63,242 bases of DNA from Gammaproteobacteria bacterium (GTDB taxonomy: Bacteria > Pseudomonadota > Gammaproteobacteria > JACCYU01). The stretch covers positions 1 through 63,242 of the forward strand of contig JACCZW010000053.1 in assembly GCA_013695765.1 (NCBI GenBank). Reading direction: 5' to 3'. This document shows, in pieces, positions 19,632 to 29,291 of this stretch. Made by a program: the position numbers and the translations under genes. The notes beneath the pieces are model-generated. The model was not told the DNA's origin. It was given only the letters and a program-made list of their open reading frames with translations, and made no database searches. Position 1 is the stretch's first letter, and the number at the start of each line of letters is the position of its first letter.

Positions 19632-22490
19632 TTATGCGCTGCTCACCTGCTTTTGCGCCTGTACGCGCTCCAGCTGCAAGGCATCCGCAACGAGCCGTTT
19701 CTGCTGGGCAAGATGCACTTGCAGATAACCGACCGCGGGCGAGGCCGAGTAAGGCCGGCCCGCGTATTCCAGGCTGTGGCGGGAGGAGAGGCAGGCCTTC
19801 AAATGCCGGCGTGACTGCATGTAGTTCCAGGCGCCCTGATTACGCGGTTCCTCTTGAACCCACACGACGTTGCGCGCGTTGGGATAACGCTCGAACACCT
19901 GGGCGACCTCGTCCAGCGGAAACGGATACTGTTGTTCGATGCGAACGATGGCGGTATCGCGCAGGTCGTGTTCGCGGCGGGCTTCCAGCAGGTCGAAATA
20001 CACCTTGCCGCTACAAAGCAGCAGGCGCCTGACCCGGCGAGGATCGATCTCGTCGATCTCGTCGATCTCGTCGATCACATTGTGCCAGCCCGCCTCCGAA
20101 ATAGCGGCTAGCGACGAACTCGAAAGCTTGTGACGCAACAGACTCTTAGGACTCATCACGATCAGCGGTTTGCGATACGGACGCAGGATCTGACGCCTGA
20201 GCATGTGGAACATCTGCGCGGGCGTACTTGGCACGCACACCTGGATGTTATCCTCCGCGCACAATTGCAGATAACGCTCCAGGCGGGCGGAGGAATGATC
20301 CGGGCCCTGACCGTCGTAGCCGTGGGGCAGGAACAGAACGATGCCGCTCAGTCGTCGCCACTTCGATTCCGATGAACTGATGAACTGATCGATGATGACC
20401 TGCGCACCGTTGGCGAAGTCGCCGTATTGCGCTTCCCAGATCACCAGCGCGTCGGGTTCCGCGGTGCTGTAGCCCATCTCGAAACCCAGCACGGCAGCTT
20501 CGGATAGCAGCGAGTTGATCGGCAAAAACAGGGGCTGATGTTTATAAAGGTGCTGCAGAGGAACATGCGTCCGGCGGCTATTCTGATCGTGGATGACAGC
20601 GTGCCGATGAAAAAAGGTGCCGCGGGCGCTGTCCTGTCCCGATAACCGCACTTGAAAGCCTTCCTCCAGCAATGACGCGTAGGCGAGGGTCTCCGCGAAT
20701 CCCCAGTCCATAGGCTGCTGGCCCGCGCCCATCTTGCGACGCGCATTCATTATCTTCGTCAAGGCCCGATGCAACTTGAAGTCATCGGGCACGATGATCA
20801 TTTTCGCCGTCAACGTTCGGATGCGCTGCTGGCTGATCGCGGTATCAGCGGCGGCCGTCCAGTGTGTGTCGAAAAAATTCCGGAAGTCGACCAGAAAGGC
20901 GCTGTCCACCTTGGCCGCGTGCGGCCCGGAGACGATCTGGTTGGCGTCCAGTTTTTCGTGATAATGGCGCCGCATCTCGTCGGCTTCATCGACGCCGATA
21001 ACCTCATCCTGCTCCAGCAGTTTGGCGTAGATGTCCGTGACGCGCGGGTGACCATGGATGCGCTGATACATAATCGGCTGCGTCGCCGACGGTTCGTCCG
21101 CTTCGCTATGGCCATAGCGACGGTAGCAAACCATGTCGATCACCACATCCTTGTTGAATTTCATGCGGAAATCCAGCGCCAGTTCGGTAACGTAGACGAC
21201 CGCTTCCGGATCATCCGCGTTCACGTGAAAGATGGGCGCCTGCACCATCTTGGCGACATCCGTGCAATACAGCGTGGAGCGGGAGTCCAGCGGATCGCTG
21301 GTGGTGAATCCAATCTGGTTGTTGATGACGATATGTACGGTGCCGCCGGTCGAGTATCCGCGCGTCTCCGAGAGATTGAGCGTTTCCATCACCACGCCCT
21401 GCCCCGCGAACGCGGCGTCGCCATGGATTAATACAGGCAGCACTTCGTTACGTTCGTAATCGCCGCGACGCTCCTGACGGGCGCGCGCCGACCCCTCGAC
21501 CACCGGATTGATAATCTCGAGATGCGACGGGTTAAATGCCAGGACAAGATGGACCGGCCCGCCCTGCGTGCTCAGATCCGCCGAGAAGCCCTTATGATAT
21601 TTAACGTCGCCCGAACCATTGCCAGGATCGACCTTGCCTTCGAATTCCTCGAAAAGATCCCGAGGTTTGATGCCCAACGTATTGACCTGTACGTTTAAGC
21701 GGCCGCGATGCGCCATGCCGACGATGACTTCCTTGACCTTGTGTTCACAACCGCTGCGGTTGATTATCGCGTCGAGCAGCGGGATCAGGCTTTCGCCGCC
21801 TTCGAGCGAGAACCGCTTCTGGCCGACATATTTATTGTGCAGATATTCTTCCAGCCCGTTGGCCGCGATAAGGCGCTCCAGAACGGCTTTTCTTCTGCTC
21901 GCATCGAACCCCGGACCAGCGCCGGCAAGCTCCAGGCGCTGCTGAATCCACCGCTTCTCCTCGGTCTCGGTCAGATACATATATTCTGAGCCAATGGTGC
22001 CGCAGTAAGTCACGCTCAGAATATTAAGAATCTCCCGCAGGGTGGCCTGGCGGAGGCCGAACAACGATCCGGTATTGAACACGGTTTCCATATCGGCCGA
22101 CGTGAGGCCATGGAATTCCGGATTCAGGTCGGCGACCGGTGGCCGGTCATATTGATCGAGCGGATCGAGGTCGGCCTGACGGTGACCCCGGAAACGGTAG
22201 GTGTTAATTAACTGGAGTACAGCGACCTGCTTGGCGTCAAACTCCGAACGCTCGGGGGTATTTGTAGTATTTGCAACGCTCTGATGTTTTGTTGCAACTT
22301 GCCGGAAGGCTTGATTGATTGGCGCATACGGCACATCGCGAGGTGCATCCGACTCCGCACGCGCGATCTGATCGAAATATGTCTGCCATCCAGGATGCAC
22401 AGTATTTCGATCCTCGAGGTATGCCTCGTAAAGGCCCTCGATGAAGGATGCATTCCCGCTGAAGAGGTGGGAATGTCCTGTATCAGTCAT
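19632..22490 (-). CDS. sucA: 2-oxoglutarate dehydrogenase E1 component
   Basis: Thiamine-diphosphate enzyme that decarboxylates 2-oxoglutarate and succinylates the lipoyl group of SucB. 952 residues. The N-terminal segment (FIEGLYEAYLEDRNTVHPGW) is the E2-binding arm; TPP site motifs include VIVGMAHRGRLNVQVNTLG and HGDAAFAGQGVVMETLNLS with VINNQIGFTTSDP. Near the C-terminus an EID-EID-EID-EID run replaces the usual single EID-x-D before the VLLCSGKVYFDL-type segment (here LLLCSGKVYFDL). First gene of the operon; the 179 bp upstream, AT-rich, must hold the promoter, but I could not fix clear -35/-10 boxes. Confidence 0.95.
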   Translation of the reverse strand: MTDTGHSHLFSGNASFIEGLYEAYLEDRNTVHPGWQTYFDQIARAESDAPRDVPYAPINQAFRQVATKHQSVANTTNTPERSEFDAKQVAVLQLINTYRFRGHRQADLDPLDQYDRPPVADLNPEFHGLTSADMETVFNTGSLFGLRQATLREILNILSVTYCGTIGSEYMYLTETEEKRWIQQRLELAGAGPGFDASRRKAVLERLIAANGLEEYLHNKYVGQKRFSLEGGESLIPLLDAIINRSGCEHKVKEVIVGMAHRGRLNVQVNTLGIKPRDLFEEFEGKVDPGNGSGDVKYHKGFSADLSTQGGPVHLVLAFNPSHLEIINPVVEGSARARQERRGDYERNEVLPVLIHGDAAFAGQGVVMETLNLSETRGYSTGGTVHIVINNQIGFTTSDPLDSRSTLYCTDVAKMVQAPIFHVNADDPEAVVYVTELALDFRMKFNKDVVIDMVCYRRYGHSEADEPSATQPIMYQRIHGHPRVTDIYAKLLEQDEVIGVDEADEMRRHYHEKLDANQIVSGPHAAKVDSAFLVDFRNFFDTHWTAAADTAISQQRIRTLTAKMIIVPDDFKLHRALTKIMNARRKMGAGQQPMDWGFAETLAYASLLEEGFQVRLSGQDSARGTFFHRHAVIHDQNSRRTHVPLQHLYKHQPLFLPINSLLSEAAVLGFEMGYSTAEPDALVIWEAQYGDFANGAQVIIDQFISSSESKWRRLSGIVLFLPHGYDGQGPDHSSARLERYLQLCAEDNIQVCVPSTPAQMFHMLRRQILRPYRKPLIVMSPKSLLRHKLSSSSLAAISEAGWHNVIDEIDEIDEIDPRRVRRLLLCSGKVYFDLLEARREHDLRDTAIVRIEQQYPFPLDEVAQVFERYPNARNVVWVQEEPRNQGAWNYMQSRRHLKACLSSRHSLEYAGRPYSASPAVGYLQVHLAQQKRLVADALQLERVQAQKQVSSA
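20044..20076. repeat. 9-bp in-frame tandem repeat inside sucA
   Basis: TCGATCTCG is repeated about 3.6 times without a mismatch. On the coding (minus) strand each unit reads as Glu-Ile-Asp, so changes in copy number by slippage stay in frame and add or remove three acidic/hydrophobic residues between the TPP domains and the C-terminal segment. Confidence 0.8.
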
Positions 22491-22669
22491 AATTAACCTG
22501 GCAGCAAAAATGAAAAACGTCTGGATTCAAACCGATACAAATGCTAACGCATCATGTGATTTATCACAACAGATGGTTACACTCTTACAACAATGCCTTC
22601 GTATAAATATGCAACGCCAGTCTCTCTCACACATCTTGAACGGATGAATATCAAGTGCATGCATTACAA

Positions 22670-23014
22670 CTACATCGTCTGCCCGGCGCTCTCGCTTTTC
22701 GGCGTGCCCACCAGTAATCCGTCAATAAGATTGCGTGACGCACCTTGGTCTTGATCGTTGAACTGCACTCCGATGCCCTGCGCGCGATTGCCCTGCGCAC
22801 CTTGTGGCGTAATCCAGACAACCCTTCCCGCTATCGGAATGCGTTCCTTGTCATCGATCAAGGTCAGGAGCATGAAAACATCCTCGCCCAGCTTGTAAAC
22901 TTTCTTAGTGGGAACAAAAATGCCGCCGTTTTTCACAAACGGCATGTAGGCGGCCTCCAGGGATGGCTTGTCCTTGATCGACAACGAAAGTATGCCCCGA
23001 CTGTTGTCCGTCAT
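22670..23014 (-). CDS. pilZ: PilZ domain protein, type IV pilus type
   Basis: Single PilZ domain of 114 residues; in Pseudomonas-like bacteria PilZ is needed for type IV pilus assembly through PilB and FimX. Features: RGILSLSIKDKPSLEAAYMP, the core NGGIFVPTKKVYKLGEDVFM, and GRVVWITPQG ... GIGVQFN. The c-di-GMP-binding RxxxR motif is absent, as expected for PilZ proper. The ATG at 23014 is chosen because GAGGAG lies 7 bases before it. Directly downstream of holB, a conserved arrangement (tmk-holB-pilZ). Confidence 0.88.
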   Translation of the reverse strand: MTDNSRGILSLSIKDKPSLEAAYMPFVKNGGIFVPTKKVYKLGEDVFMLLTLIDDKERIPIAGRVVWITPQGAQGNRAQGIGVQFNDQDQGASRNLIDGLLVGTPKSESAGQTM

Positions 23015-23024
23015 GCGTATCTCC

Positions 23025-24020
23025 TCATGGCTTGGCAACGTTGAATATGCCGGTCAGCGCAATCAGCGTATCCTCCAGCACGAGCTGGGGATTGAGTGGC
23101 GCATGCTGCATCCGGCGATACCCGATCAATAGGTCGTAGAGTGCGAACGAAGCGACCAAGTCTAGGCGCCGGGCGACAGCCTGCAAGCCCTGGGCGACAT
23201 CCGGGTTATTTAAGCCGCCGAGCGTGACATTGGACTTTAATTTCACCACGTCGGCCAACCATGACAGCAGCCAGCCCACGATCATTTCGGGCGCATATTG
23301 ACGCCAGCGTTCTGCCACTTTAACCGGCGTATCGCGCGCCTCGGCCAGCCGCTGTATGTCCGAGAACAGGGCGCGCCGCGCGCTGAGCAGATCATCGCGA
23401 CTACAGGCCAGCGCGGTCAGCGGTGCGCCGCGCGCGAGCGCAAGGCAAGTCTCAGCATCGATGTCGGGCGCCTTCGTTGCCAGCCATTCGAGCGCCATGG
23501 CGCGCGCCGGACACCTGAACTCGATCCGTTGACAACGGCTCAGCAAGGTCGCGGGCAATGACGCCGCCCACGCGGTGATCAGCAGGATGACTGAAAATGG
23601 TGGCGGTTCTTCAAGCGTCTTCAGCAAACTGTTGGCAGCGTTCCGGTTGATCGTGTCGGCGTTCGAGATCAATACGACCTTATAACGCCCCGAGTCACGA
23701 CTCAGGCTGACAAAATGGCTCAATGCGCGTATCTGATCGATCTTGATCTGCCGACTGTCGCCTTCCGGTGCCGTGTGCAGAAAATCCGCATGATTGCCTA
23801 CGGAGAGCAGGTGACAGCCTCGGCAACGCCCGCAGGCAGTGATTTCTTTGGGGGCATCGCATAGCAGAAAACGCGCGAATCGGTACGCGAAATTCAGTTT
23901 GCCAAGACCGGCCGGGCCGCTCAGCAGCAGGGCATGCGGGAGCGTCGCCTCTTGTGCGCGGCGGGCATATCGCGCCCACTGCGCCGAATGCCAAGGGTAC
24001 GATTCCGGCAATGCGATCAC
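23025..24020 (-). CDS. holB: DNA polymerase III delta' subunit
   Basis: Clamp-loader subunit delta'. 331 residues with the AAA+ fold: a degenerate P-loop LLLSGPAGLGKLNFAYRFAR (no Thr/Ser after the Lys, typical of the non-ATPase delta'), four zinc-ligand cysteines (C54, C63, C66, C69 in ACGRCRGC), the ANSLLKTLEEPPPFSVILLI segment, and an all-alpha C-terminal collar domain. Overlaps tmk by 4 bases (ATGA type) and precedes pilZ by 10. Confidence 0.93.
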   Translation of the reverse strand: MIALPESYPWHSAQWARYARRAQEATLPHALLLSGPAGLGKLNFAYRFARFLLCDAPKEITACGRCRGCHLLSVGNHADFLHTAPEGDSRQIKIDQIRALSHFVSLSRDSGRYKVVLISNADTINRNAANSLLKTLEEPPPFSVILLITAWAASLPATLLSRCQRIEFRCPARAMALEWLATKAPDIDAETCLALARGAPLTALACSRDDLLSARRALFSDIQRLAEARDTPVKVAERWRQYAPEMIVGWLLSWLADVVKLKSNVTLGGLNNPDVAQGLQAVARRLDLVASFALYDLLIGYRRMQHAPLNPQLVLEDTLIALTGIFNVAKP

Positions 24021-24640
24021 GTGACTAACGTTTCGACCACGTCGGCGATCCGGCGACGAACGTCATCCAGGCCGCCATTGGCGTCGATGACATGGAATCG
24101 TCGGGGCTCGCGATTTGCGCGCTCAAGATACGCCTGCTGCACGCGGGCAAAGAAATCCGCTTTCTCGCGCTCGAAACGGTCCTCTGGCCCCCGCGACCGG
24201 ATTCTCGACAGCGCGGTTTCGATTCCGGCTTGCAGCAGCAGGGTGTAATCCGGCCTGAAATCATTCTGCACCCACTGCTCCAGGTCGGCAATTCGTTGTC
24301 CGGCAATGCCTCGGCCGGCACCCTGATAAGCGTAGGTCGCATCGGTAAAACGATCGCTCACGACCCAGCGACCCGCCGCCAGGGCGGGCAAAACGACCTG
24401 CCGCAGATGTTCCGCGCGCGCCGCGAAGATCAGCAACAGCTCGGTGTCCGGACCCATGGCCGGTATCCCGCCATCCAGCAACAAGCCGCGGATATGATCG
24501 CCCAACTCGGTACCGCCAGGCTCACGCGTGGCGACTACGTCGATACCGCGCGTTCGCAGAAGCTCACACAAGGCACTGATATGCGTCGATTTACCCACCC
24601 CTTCGATGCCTTCAACAGTGATAAACCGCGGCGTATTCAC
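24017..24640 (-). CDS. tmk: Thymidylate kinase
   Basis: Phosphorylates dTMP to dTDP. 207 residues: P-loop VEGIEGVGKSTHISALCELL, the substrate motif ATREPGGTELGDHIRGLLLD, the DR(Y/F) motif in WVVSDRFTDATYAYQGAGRG, and a LID region with RSRGPEDRFEREKADFF. The 3' end overlaps holB and its start overlaps mltG by 4 bases, so the three are translationally coupled. Confidence 0.95.
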   Translation of the reverse strand: MNTPRFITVEGIEGVGKSTHISALCELLRTRGIDVVATREPGGTELGDHIRGLLLDGGIPAMGPDTELLLIFAARAEHLRQVVLPALAAGRWVVSDRFTDATYAYQGAGRGIAGQRIADLEQWVQNDFRPDYTLLLQAGIETALSRIRSRGPEDRFEREKADFFARVQQAYLERANREPRRFHVIDANGGLDDVRRRIADVVETLVT

Positions 24641-25662
24641 TTAGCACCCGCTCCGTAGCGGCTCGCGTCGCCGCCCAGTTGATACTCGATCACCGCTGCG
24701 CGGTGTTCGTCGTAGGTCACGGAGAAATGATGGCTGCCATCGGGTTTGGCAACAAAGAACAGCGCGTCCGTCGTGGCCGGATGCAGCACTGCCGCCAGGG
24801 CGGCGCCACTGGGCATGGCGATGGGTGTGGGCGTAAGGCCCTTGTGTATATAGGTGTTATACGGCGTATCCCCGCGCAGATCGCTGGAGCGAATGTCGCC
24901 ACCATAACCATCGCCTAGCCTATAAACGATGGTCGGGTCCGTTTGCAGCCGCATATCCTGGTTAAGCCGTGCGATAAACACACCCGCGATTAACGGGCGC
25001 TCCGCTGATGCCGCGGTTTCCTTTTCCACGATGGACGCCAGAATCAACGCTTCGTAAGGCGTTTTCAGCGGCAGGCCGGGATCGCGCTTCTCCCATAATT
25101 CAGCAAGCTGCCGCTGCATGCTCTCATGACTTCTGCGCAGGAATTCGATATCCGTGGTGTCGCGCGGGAAAAAGTAGGTGTCGGGGAAAAACCAGCCCTC
25201 CGGGTGCACGCCGGGCTCCCCCAATGCGGTCATCACGTCCTCGGGATCATGCAAAGTCTTTTCGATCCGCGGGTGGCGCGCCAGTGCGTCCATCACCTGC
25301 TTGAATGTCCAGCCTTCCACGAGCGTCAGGCTGAATTGGCGCGTCGTACCGGCTACCAGTTGATCCAGCAACTTCTGTGGAGTCAGGGGGCCTTGCAGAC
25401 GATATTCACCCGCCTTGACAACCTGCGCCTTGCCCTGCAGCCGGGCCATGCCAACCCAGTACGCATAGCGTGTGAGCAGGCCGCGTCGCGCCAGTCGTTG
25501 CGCAATATAATTGAAAGAGGCGCCGACCGGTATATCGAAGATAACCGTTCTGCCCGCGGGCAGTGCCGGCCGGTTCAAGAACACAAAGGCATCGACGAAT
25601 ATGACCGCGCCACCCAGTAGTATCACACCCAGTGTTGTGGCAACGAGGGCACGACGCTTCAT
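24637..25662 (-). CDS. mltG: Endolytic murein transglycosylase MltG
   Basis: YceG-like lytic transglycosylase that cleaves nascent peptidoglycan strands inside the chain. One N-terminal membrane anchor (residues ~7-29), a LysM-like subdomain (IPVGASFNYIAQRLARRGLL), then the catalytic domain with E213 in LILASIVEKETAASAERP and the signature RLQTDPTIVYRLG ... YNTYIHKGLTPTPI. 341 residues, normal. Sits between pabC and tmk as in most gammaproteobacteria, overlapping both by 4 bases. Confidence 0.94.
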   Translation of the reverse strand: MKRRALVATTLGVILLGGAVIFVDAFVFLNRPALPAGRTVIFDIPVGASFNYIAQRLARRGLLTRYAYWVGMARLQGKAQVVKAGEYRLQGPLTPQKLLDQLVAGTTRQFSLTLVEGWTFKQVMDALARHPRIEKTLHDPEDVMTALGEPGVHPEGWFFPDTYFFPRDTTDIEFLRRSHESMQRQLAELWEKRDPGLPLKTPYEALILASIVEKETAASAERPLIAGVFIARLNQDMRLQTDPTIVYRLGDGYGGDIRSSDLRGDTPYNTYIHKGLTPTPIAMPSGAALAAVLHPATTDALFFVAKPDGSHHFSVTYDEHRAAVIEYQLGGDASRYGAGAK

Positions 25663-26462
25663 GCGGCGTCCAGCCGGCGCACGAGGTCGCGCACTAACGG
25701 ATGCGCGCGATACGATCGAGCACCGAACTGACGCACCGGCCAGATACCGATGAGGCTATTGCAGAAAAACACGGCGTCGGCGCGCTCCAAGTCGTCCACG
25801 CTCAGCTCGCCGATCGTGACCGGCGTTTGCGCAAGGTTCGCCTGTTCGATGATGCGTTCCCGCATGATGCCGGCCACACCCGCACAATCCAGCGCCGGCG
25901 TGTGCAGCGTTTCCCCGCGCACTGCGAAAACATTGCTCATGGTTCCCTCCACCACCACACCTTCGGTGTCGAGCAGCAACCCCTCCTGATATTCGTCCTG
26001 CCATTCAGCGCGCGCCAGGACTTGCTCCAGCCGATTCAGGTGTTTAATGCCCGCGAGCAAAGGATTGCGCGCCAAGCGCGTACGGCAGAGCAGTATGGCG
26101 ATGCCCTGGTTATGATAATCCGGCGAATGCTCCGGCCAAGGGATAATTATCAAAATACGCGTGGGCGGCGTTTCGACCGACGGCCGATAGCCCCGTCCGC
26201 CCTGCCCACGCGTGATGATAATTTTAAGCACCGCGCGTTCGACACCCGCGCAGAGCAACATAGCCTCGGCTTTCAGCAGTGACATTGCGGGCGGATCGAT
26301 CGCGAGGCGGTCGCAGCCGTTGCGGAGTCGCCGCAGATGTCGATCTAGCTGACGCGGCACCGCATCCCGCACCGCAATGGTCTCGAATACCCCATCGCCG
26401 TACAGCAGGCCGCGATCCTGCACGGGAACTGTGGATTGGTTAGAGCCATTGACCAGCGCCAT
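25659..26462 (-). CDS. pabC: Aminodeoxychorismate lyase
   Basis: Fold-type IV PLP enzyme that releases p-aminobenzoate and pyruvate from 4-amino-4-deoxychorismate for folate synthesis. Motifs: NGSNQSTVPVQDRGLLYGDG at the N-terminus, the PLP lysine K140 in GIKHLNRLEQVLARAEW, and LLDTEGVVVEGTMSNVFAV. Start at ATG 26462 is set by a GAGGAA ribosome site just upstream, although the frame is open further. 267 residues. Follows fabF after 139 bases and overlaps mltG by 4. Confidence 0.92.
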   Translation of the reverse strand: MALVNGSNQSTVPVQDRGLLYGDGVFETIAVRDAVPRQLDRHLRRLRNGCDRLAIDPPAMSLLKAEAMLLCAGVERAVLKIIITRGQGGRGYRPSVETPPTRILIIIPWPEHSPDYHNQGIAILLCRTRLARNPLLAGIKHLNRLEQVLARAEWQDEYQEGLLLDTEGVVVEGTMSNVFAVRGETLHTPALDCAGVAGIMRERIIEQANLAQTPVTIGELSVDDLERADAVFFCNSLIGIWPVRQFGARSYRAHPLVRDLVRRLDAA

Positions 26463-26601
26463 CCCGTATTCCTCACGGTACCGGTGCAACCCCGTCTAAG
26501 GAGTGGCGATGCCGCGGATTCAACGAGAATGACGGCGCGCACCGATGTCGCCCATCCTGATCGCTGACGCTCAACCGCGCCGATGTTTTGTGACAGGCGG
26601 G

Positions 26602-27843
26602 TTACAGCTTGCGGAATATAACCGTGCCGTTGGTGCCCCCGAATCCGAATGAATTGGACATGGTCACGGCAAGCTTGCTGTCGCGCGCCATGTTGGGAAC
26701 GTAGTCAAGATCGCAATCCGGATCGGGCGTGTCCAGATTGATGGTCGGAGGGACAACCTGATCCCTGATCGCAAGCACCGAGAAAACCGCTTCGACGCCG
26801 CCGGCGGCCCCTAGCAGATGTCCGATCATGGATTTTGTGGAGCTTAAGGCGAGTTTGTACGCGTGGTCGCCGAACGCTTTTTTTACGCCCTCGGTTTCGG
26901 CGCGATCACCCGCCGGCGTCGACGTACCGTGCGCGTTGATGTAGTCCACATCTTCCCGGTTGATGCCGGCGTCGCGCAGCGCGTTGTTCATGCACAACGC
27001 GGCGCCCGCGCCGCCCGGCGCTGGCGAGGTCATGTGGTAGGCGTCGCTGCTGAGCCCGTAACCGATCAGTTCGCAGTAAATGTTCGCGCCGCGCGCCCTC
27101 GCCTGCTCGTATTCCTCCAGCACCATCACGCCAGCGCCGTCGCCCAGGACGAAGCCGTCACGATTCAGGTCCCACGGTCGGCTGGCGCGCTCGGGATCAT
27201 TGTTATGACTGGCGCACAGCGCCTTGGCGGATGCGAACCCGCCAATGCCGAGCGGGCATGTCGCCATTTCCGCGCCGCCGGCAAGCATCGCGTCGGCGTC
27301 GTTGTGGGCGATCATGCGCGCCGCATCGCCGATATTGTGAGTACCCGTCGTGCAGGCCGACACGATCGAAATGTTCGGTCCGCGCATGCCGTACATGATC
27401 GACAGATGCCCCGAGGCCATGTTGATGATGCTGCTGGGTACGAAAAACGGCGAGATACGTCGCGGGCCGCCTTTCATGAAAGCCAGATAGTTTCTTTCGA
27501 TGCCGGGCAGGCCGCCGATGCCCGACCCTATTGCCACGCCGATCCGCGTGGCGTTCGCTTCCGTGACCTCAAGCCCGGCATCCCTGATGGCCTGCACGCC
27601 GGCGGCGATGCCGTAATGGATGAACGCATCCATTTTTTTCTGCTCTTTGGGCGGGACATAGTCGTCCACGTTAAAGTCGCAGACAGGTCCTGAGATCTGC
27701 ACTGAAAATTTGCTGGCGTCGAATACCTCGATCCTTTTAATACCACTGCGGCCGGCGACGATATTTTTCCAGGCTGACTCAGTGGTTGAACCGACCGGCG
27801 AGACGATGCCTAGCCCCGTGATGACGACACGTCGTCTGGACAT
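26602..27843 (-). CDS. fabF: 3-oxoacyl-[ACP] synthase II (KAS II)
   Basis: Condensing enzyme that elongates acyl-ACP with malonyl-ACP. Start [20 protein letters not shown] at 27843. Catalytic triad: nucleophile C164 in [17 protein letters not shown], His in [16 protein letters not shown], His in [15 protein letters not shown]. The C-terminal [15 protein letters not shown] is also typical. The nucleophile loop reads SACTTG rather than the more frequent TACTSG. 413 residues. 73 bases after acpP in the fab operon; its partner acpP carries the substrate. Confidence 0.95.
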   Translation of the reverse strand: MSRRRVVITGLGIVSPVGSTTESAWKNIVAGRSGIKRIEVFDASKFSVQISGPVCDFNVDDYVPPKEQKKMDAFIHYGIAAGVQAIRDAGLEVTEANATRIGVAIGSGIGGLPGIERNYLAFMKGGPRRISPFFVPSSIINMASGHLSIMYGMRGPNISIVSACTTGTHNIGDAARMIAHNDADAMLAGGAEMATCPLGIGGFASAKALCASHNNDPERASRPWDLNRDGFVLGDGAGVMVLEEYEQARARGANIYCELIGYGLSSDAYHMTSPAPGGAGAALCMNNALRDAGINREDVDYINAHGTSTPAGDRAETEGVKKAFGDHAYKLALSSTKSMIGHLLGAAGGVEAVFSVLAIRDQVVPPTINLDTPDPDCDLDYVPNMARDSKLAVTMSNSFGFGGTNGTVIFRKL

Positions 27844-27916
27844 GTCTATTTTAGTACCTTGCGGTGCGTGGATGGTGATAGCGGCAGGACAAACCAGGCA
27901 TTGAAACCTTGAGGGC

Positions 27917-28153
27917 TTATTCAGTGTGCGCGTTGATGTAATCGATCGCCTGCTGAACCGTGGTAATTTTCTCGGCTTCTTCGTCGGGTATTTCGCACTC
28001 GAACTCCTCCTCCAGCGCCATAACCAATTCCACCGTATCGAGCGAGTCGGCGCCAAGATCGTCGACAAAAGAGGCGCTGTCCGTAACATCTTCTTCATTG
28101 ACACCCAATTGCTCGACAACAATCTTCTTAACGCGCTCCTGGATTTTGTTCAT
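27917..28153 (-). CDS. acpP: Acyl carrier protein
   Basis: 78-residue acidic four-helix carrier protein. The phosphopantetheine serine is S37 in the [18 protein letters not shown] motif. Typical start [21 protein letters not shown] clear GGAGAGGA-rich ribosome region lies upstream (28159-28170 region on the minus strand). It lies between fabG and fabF, but 387 bases separate it from fabG, suggesting its own promoter, as is usual for this highly expressed gene. Confidence 0.97.
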   Translation of the reverse strand: MNKIQERVKKIVVEQLGVNEEDVTDSASFVDDLGADSLDTVELVMALEEEFECEIPDEEAEKITTVQQAIDYINAHTE

Positions 28154-28540
28154 AGTGTACTGATCCTCTCCTGCATGAGTTTATGCACGGCGCCTGGCCG
28201 CACTCGCTGATAATTGATTAGCTTGCGCGGACGCGCTCACATGGTCGGACATGATGCCGTTTCGCCCTTGTTCGGGTCGATATTTGTGTAAACACTTCAA
28301 AAAGGCTCTGCGTTTGCCTGACTCATCGGTGACCAGCAGTAACGTCTGCGCGAATTGCGACGCGCTGTATTCTAGTGAAAACCGATCGCCTAATCCACTC
28401 GCCAGCGCAAATCCCGACATGTCTTCGCGCTTGTCCACAAACCGTAATTGCACTATGGAATGCTTTTGCTATCAGGCTTTTGATGCGCAATTTTAACAAC
28501 GTCATCATGGATTTGCGCGATGTGGGCGCCTGCCATCAGC
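28154..28540 (-). other. 387-bp spacer between fabG and acpP; promoter region, possible small ORF
   Basis: Unusually long for this operon. The minus strand could encode about 90 residues (28181-28453) beginning MQLRFVDKREDMSG and containing LVTDESGKRRAFLKCLHKYR, but I recognise no family, no clear ribosome site, and the C-terminus is low-complexity Ala/Ser/Arg. The region more probably holds the acpP promoter and leader. A -10-like TAGAAT is visible on the minus strand near 28370-28375 without a convincing -35. Nothing else is supported. Confidence 0.3.
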
Positions 28541-29284
28541 TCATGGCATGTACAACCCGCCATTCACGTTGAGTGTTTCACCCGTGATGTACGCGGCCGC
28601 CGGCGAGGCCAAAAACAATACGGCTTGCGCGACGTCGTCCACATCACCCAGCCGGCCGAGCGGAATCTGCGTTTGGAGCGCATTGCGCTGCGCCTCCGGC
28701 ATCGCGCGCGTCATGTCGGTATCGATAAAACCGGGCGCGACGGTGTTAACCGTTATCCCTCTTCCGCCGGTCTCGCGGGCCAGCGACTTGGAAAAGCCCA
28801 TGATGCCTGCCTTGGCCGCCGCGTAATTGGCTTGCCCCGCGTTACCGGTGATACCAACCACCGAGGCAATGTTGACGATGCGGCCCATGCGGGCGCGCAT
28901 CATGCCACGCAGACAGGCTTTGCACAACCGATATACCGCGCTCAGATTCGTGCTCATCACGGCGTCCCAGTCCGCGTCTTTCATGCGCATCAAAAGACTG
29001 TCGCGCGTAATGCCGGCATTGTTTACCAGAATGCCCACCGCGCCGAACTGCGCGTTGATGTTCCCAATAACGGTCTCGATGTTTGCCGACTCGCGGACAT
29101 CCAGTTGCATCCCGGTGCCCTTAATATCCTGTTTCGCAAAATATTCGCTGATGGCGTCCGCGCCATCCGCCGATGTTGCGGTGCCGATCATGATCGCGCC
29201 GTGCGCGCCCAGGGTGCGCGCGATCGACTGGCCGATGCCGCGGCTGGCGCCGGTTACCAGCACAATCTGATTAGCTAGCGTCAT
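28541..29284 (-). CDS. fabG: 3-oxoacyl-[ACP] reductase
   Basis: NADPH-dependent short-chain dehydrogenase reducing 3-ketoacyl-ACP. 247 residues: cofactor motif VLVTGASRGIGQSIAR, NNAG in ILVNNAGITRDSLLMRM, catalytic Ser-Tyr-Lys triad S141, Y154, K158 (NIASVVGITGNAGQANYAAA then KAG), and PGFIDTDMT. The start MTLANQIVLVTG at 29284 gives a standard N-terminus; an in-frame ATG at 29314 would overlap fabD's end. Lies 7 bases after fabD. Confidence 0.95.
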   Translation of the reverse strand: MTLANQIVLVTGASRGIGQSIARTLGAHGAIMIGTATSADGADAISEYFAKQDIKGTGMQLDVRESANIETVIGNINAQFGAVGILVNNAGITRDSLLMRMKDADWDAVMSTNLSAVYRLCKACLRGMMRARMGRIVNIASVVGITGNAGQANYAAAKAGIMGFSKSLARETGGRGITVNTVAPGFIDTDMTRAMPEAQRNALQTQIPLGRLGDVDDVAQAVLFLASPAAAYITGETLNVNGGLYMP

Positions 29285-29291
29285 GTGCGTA

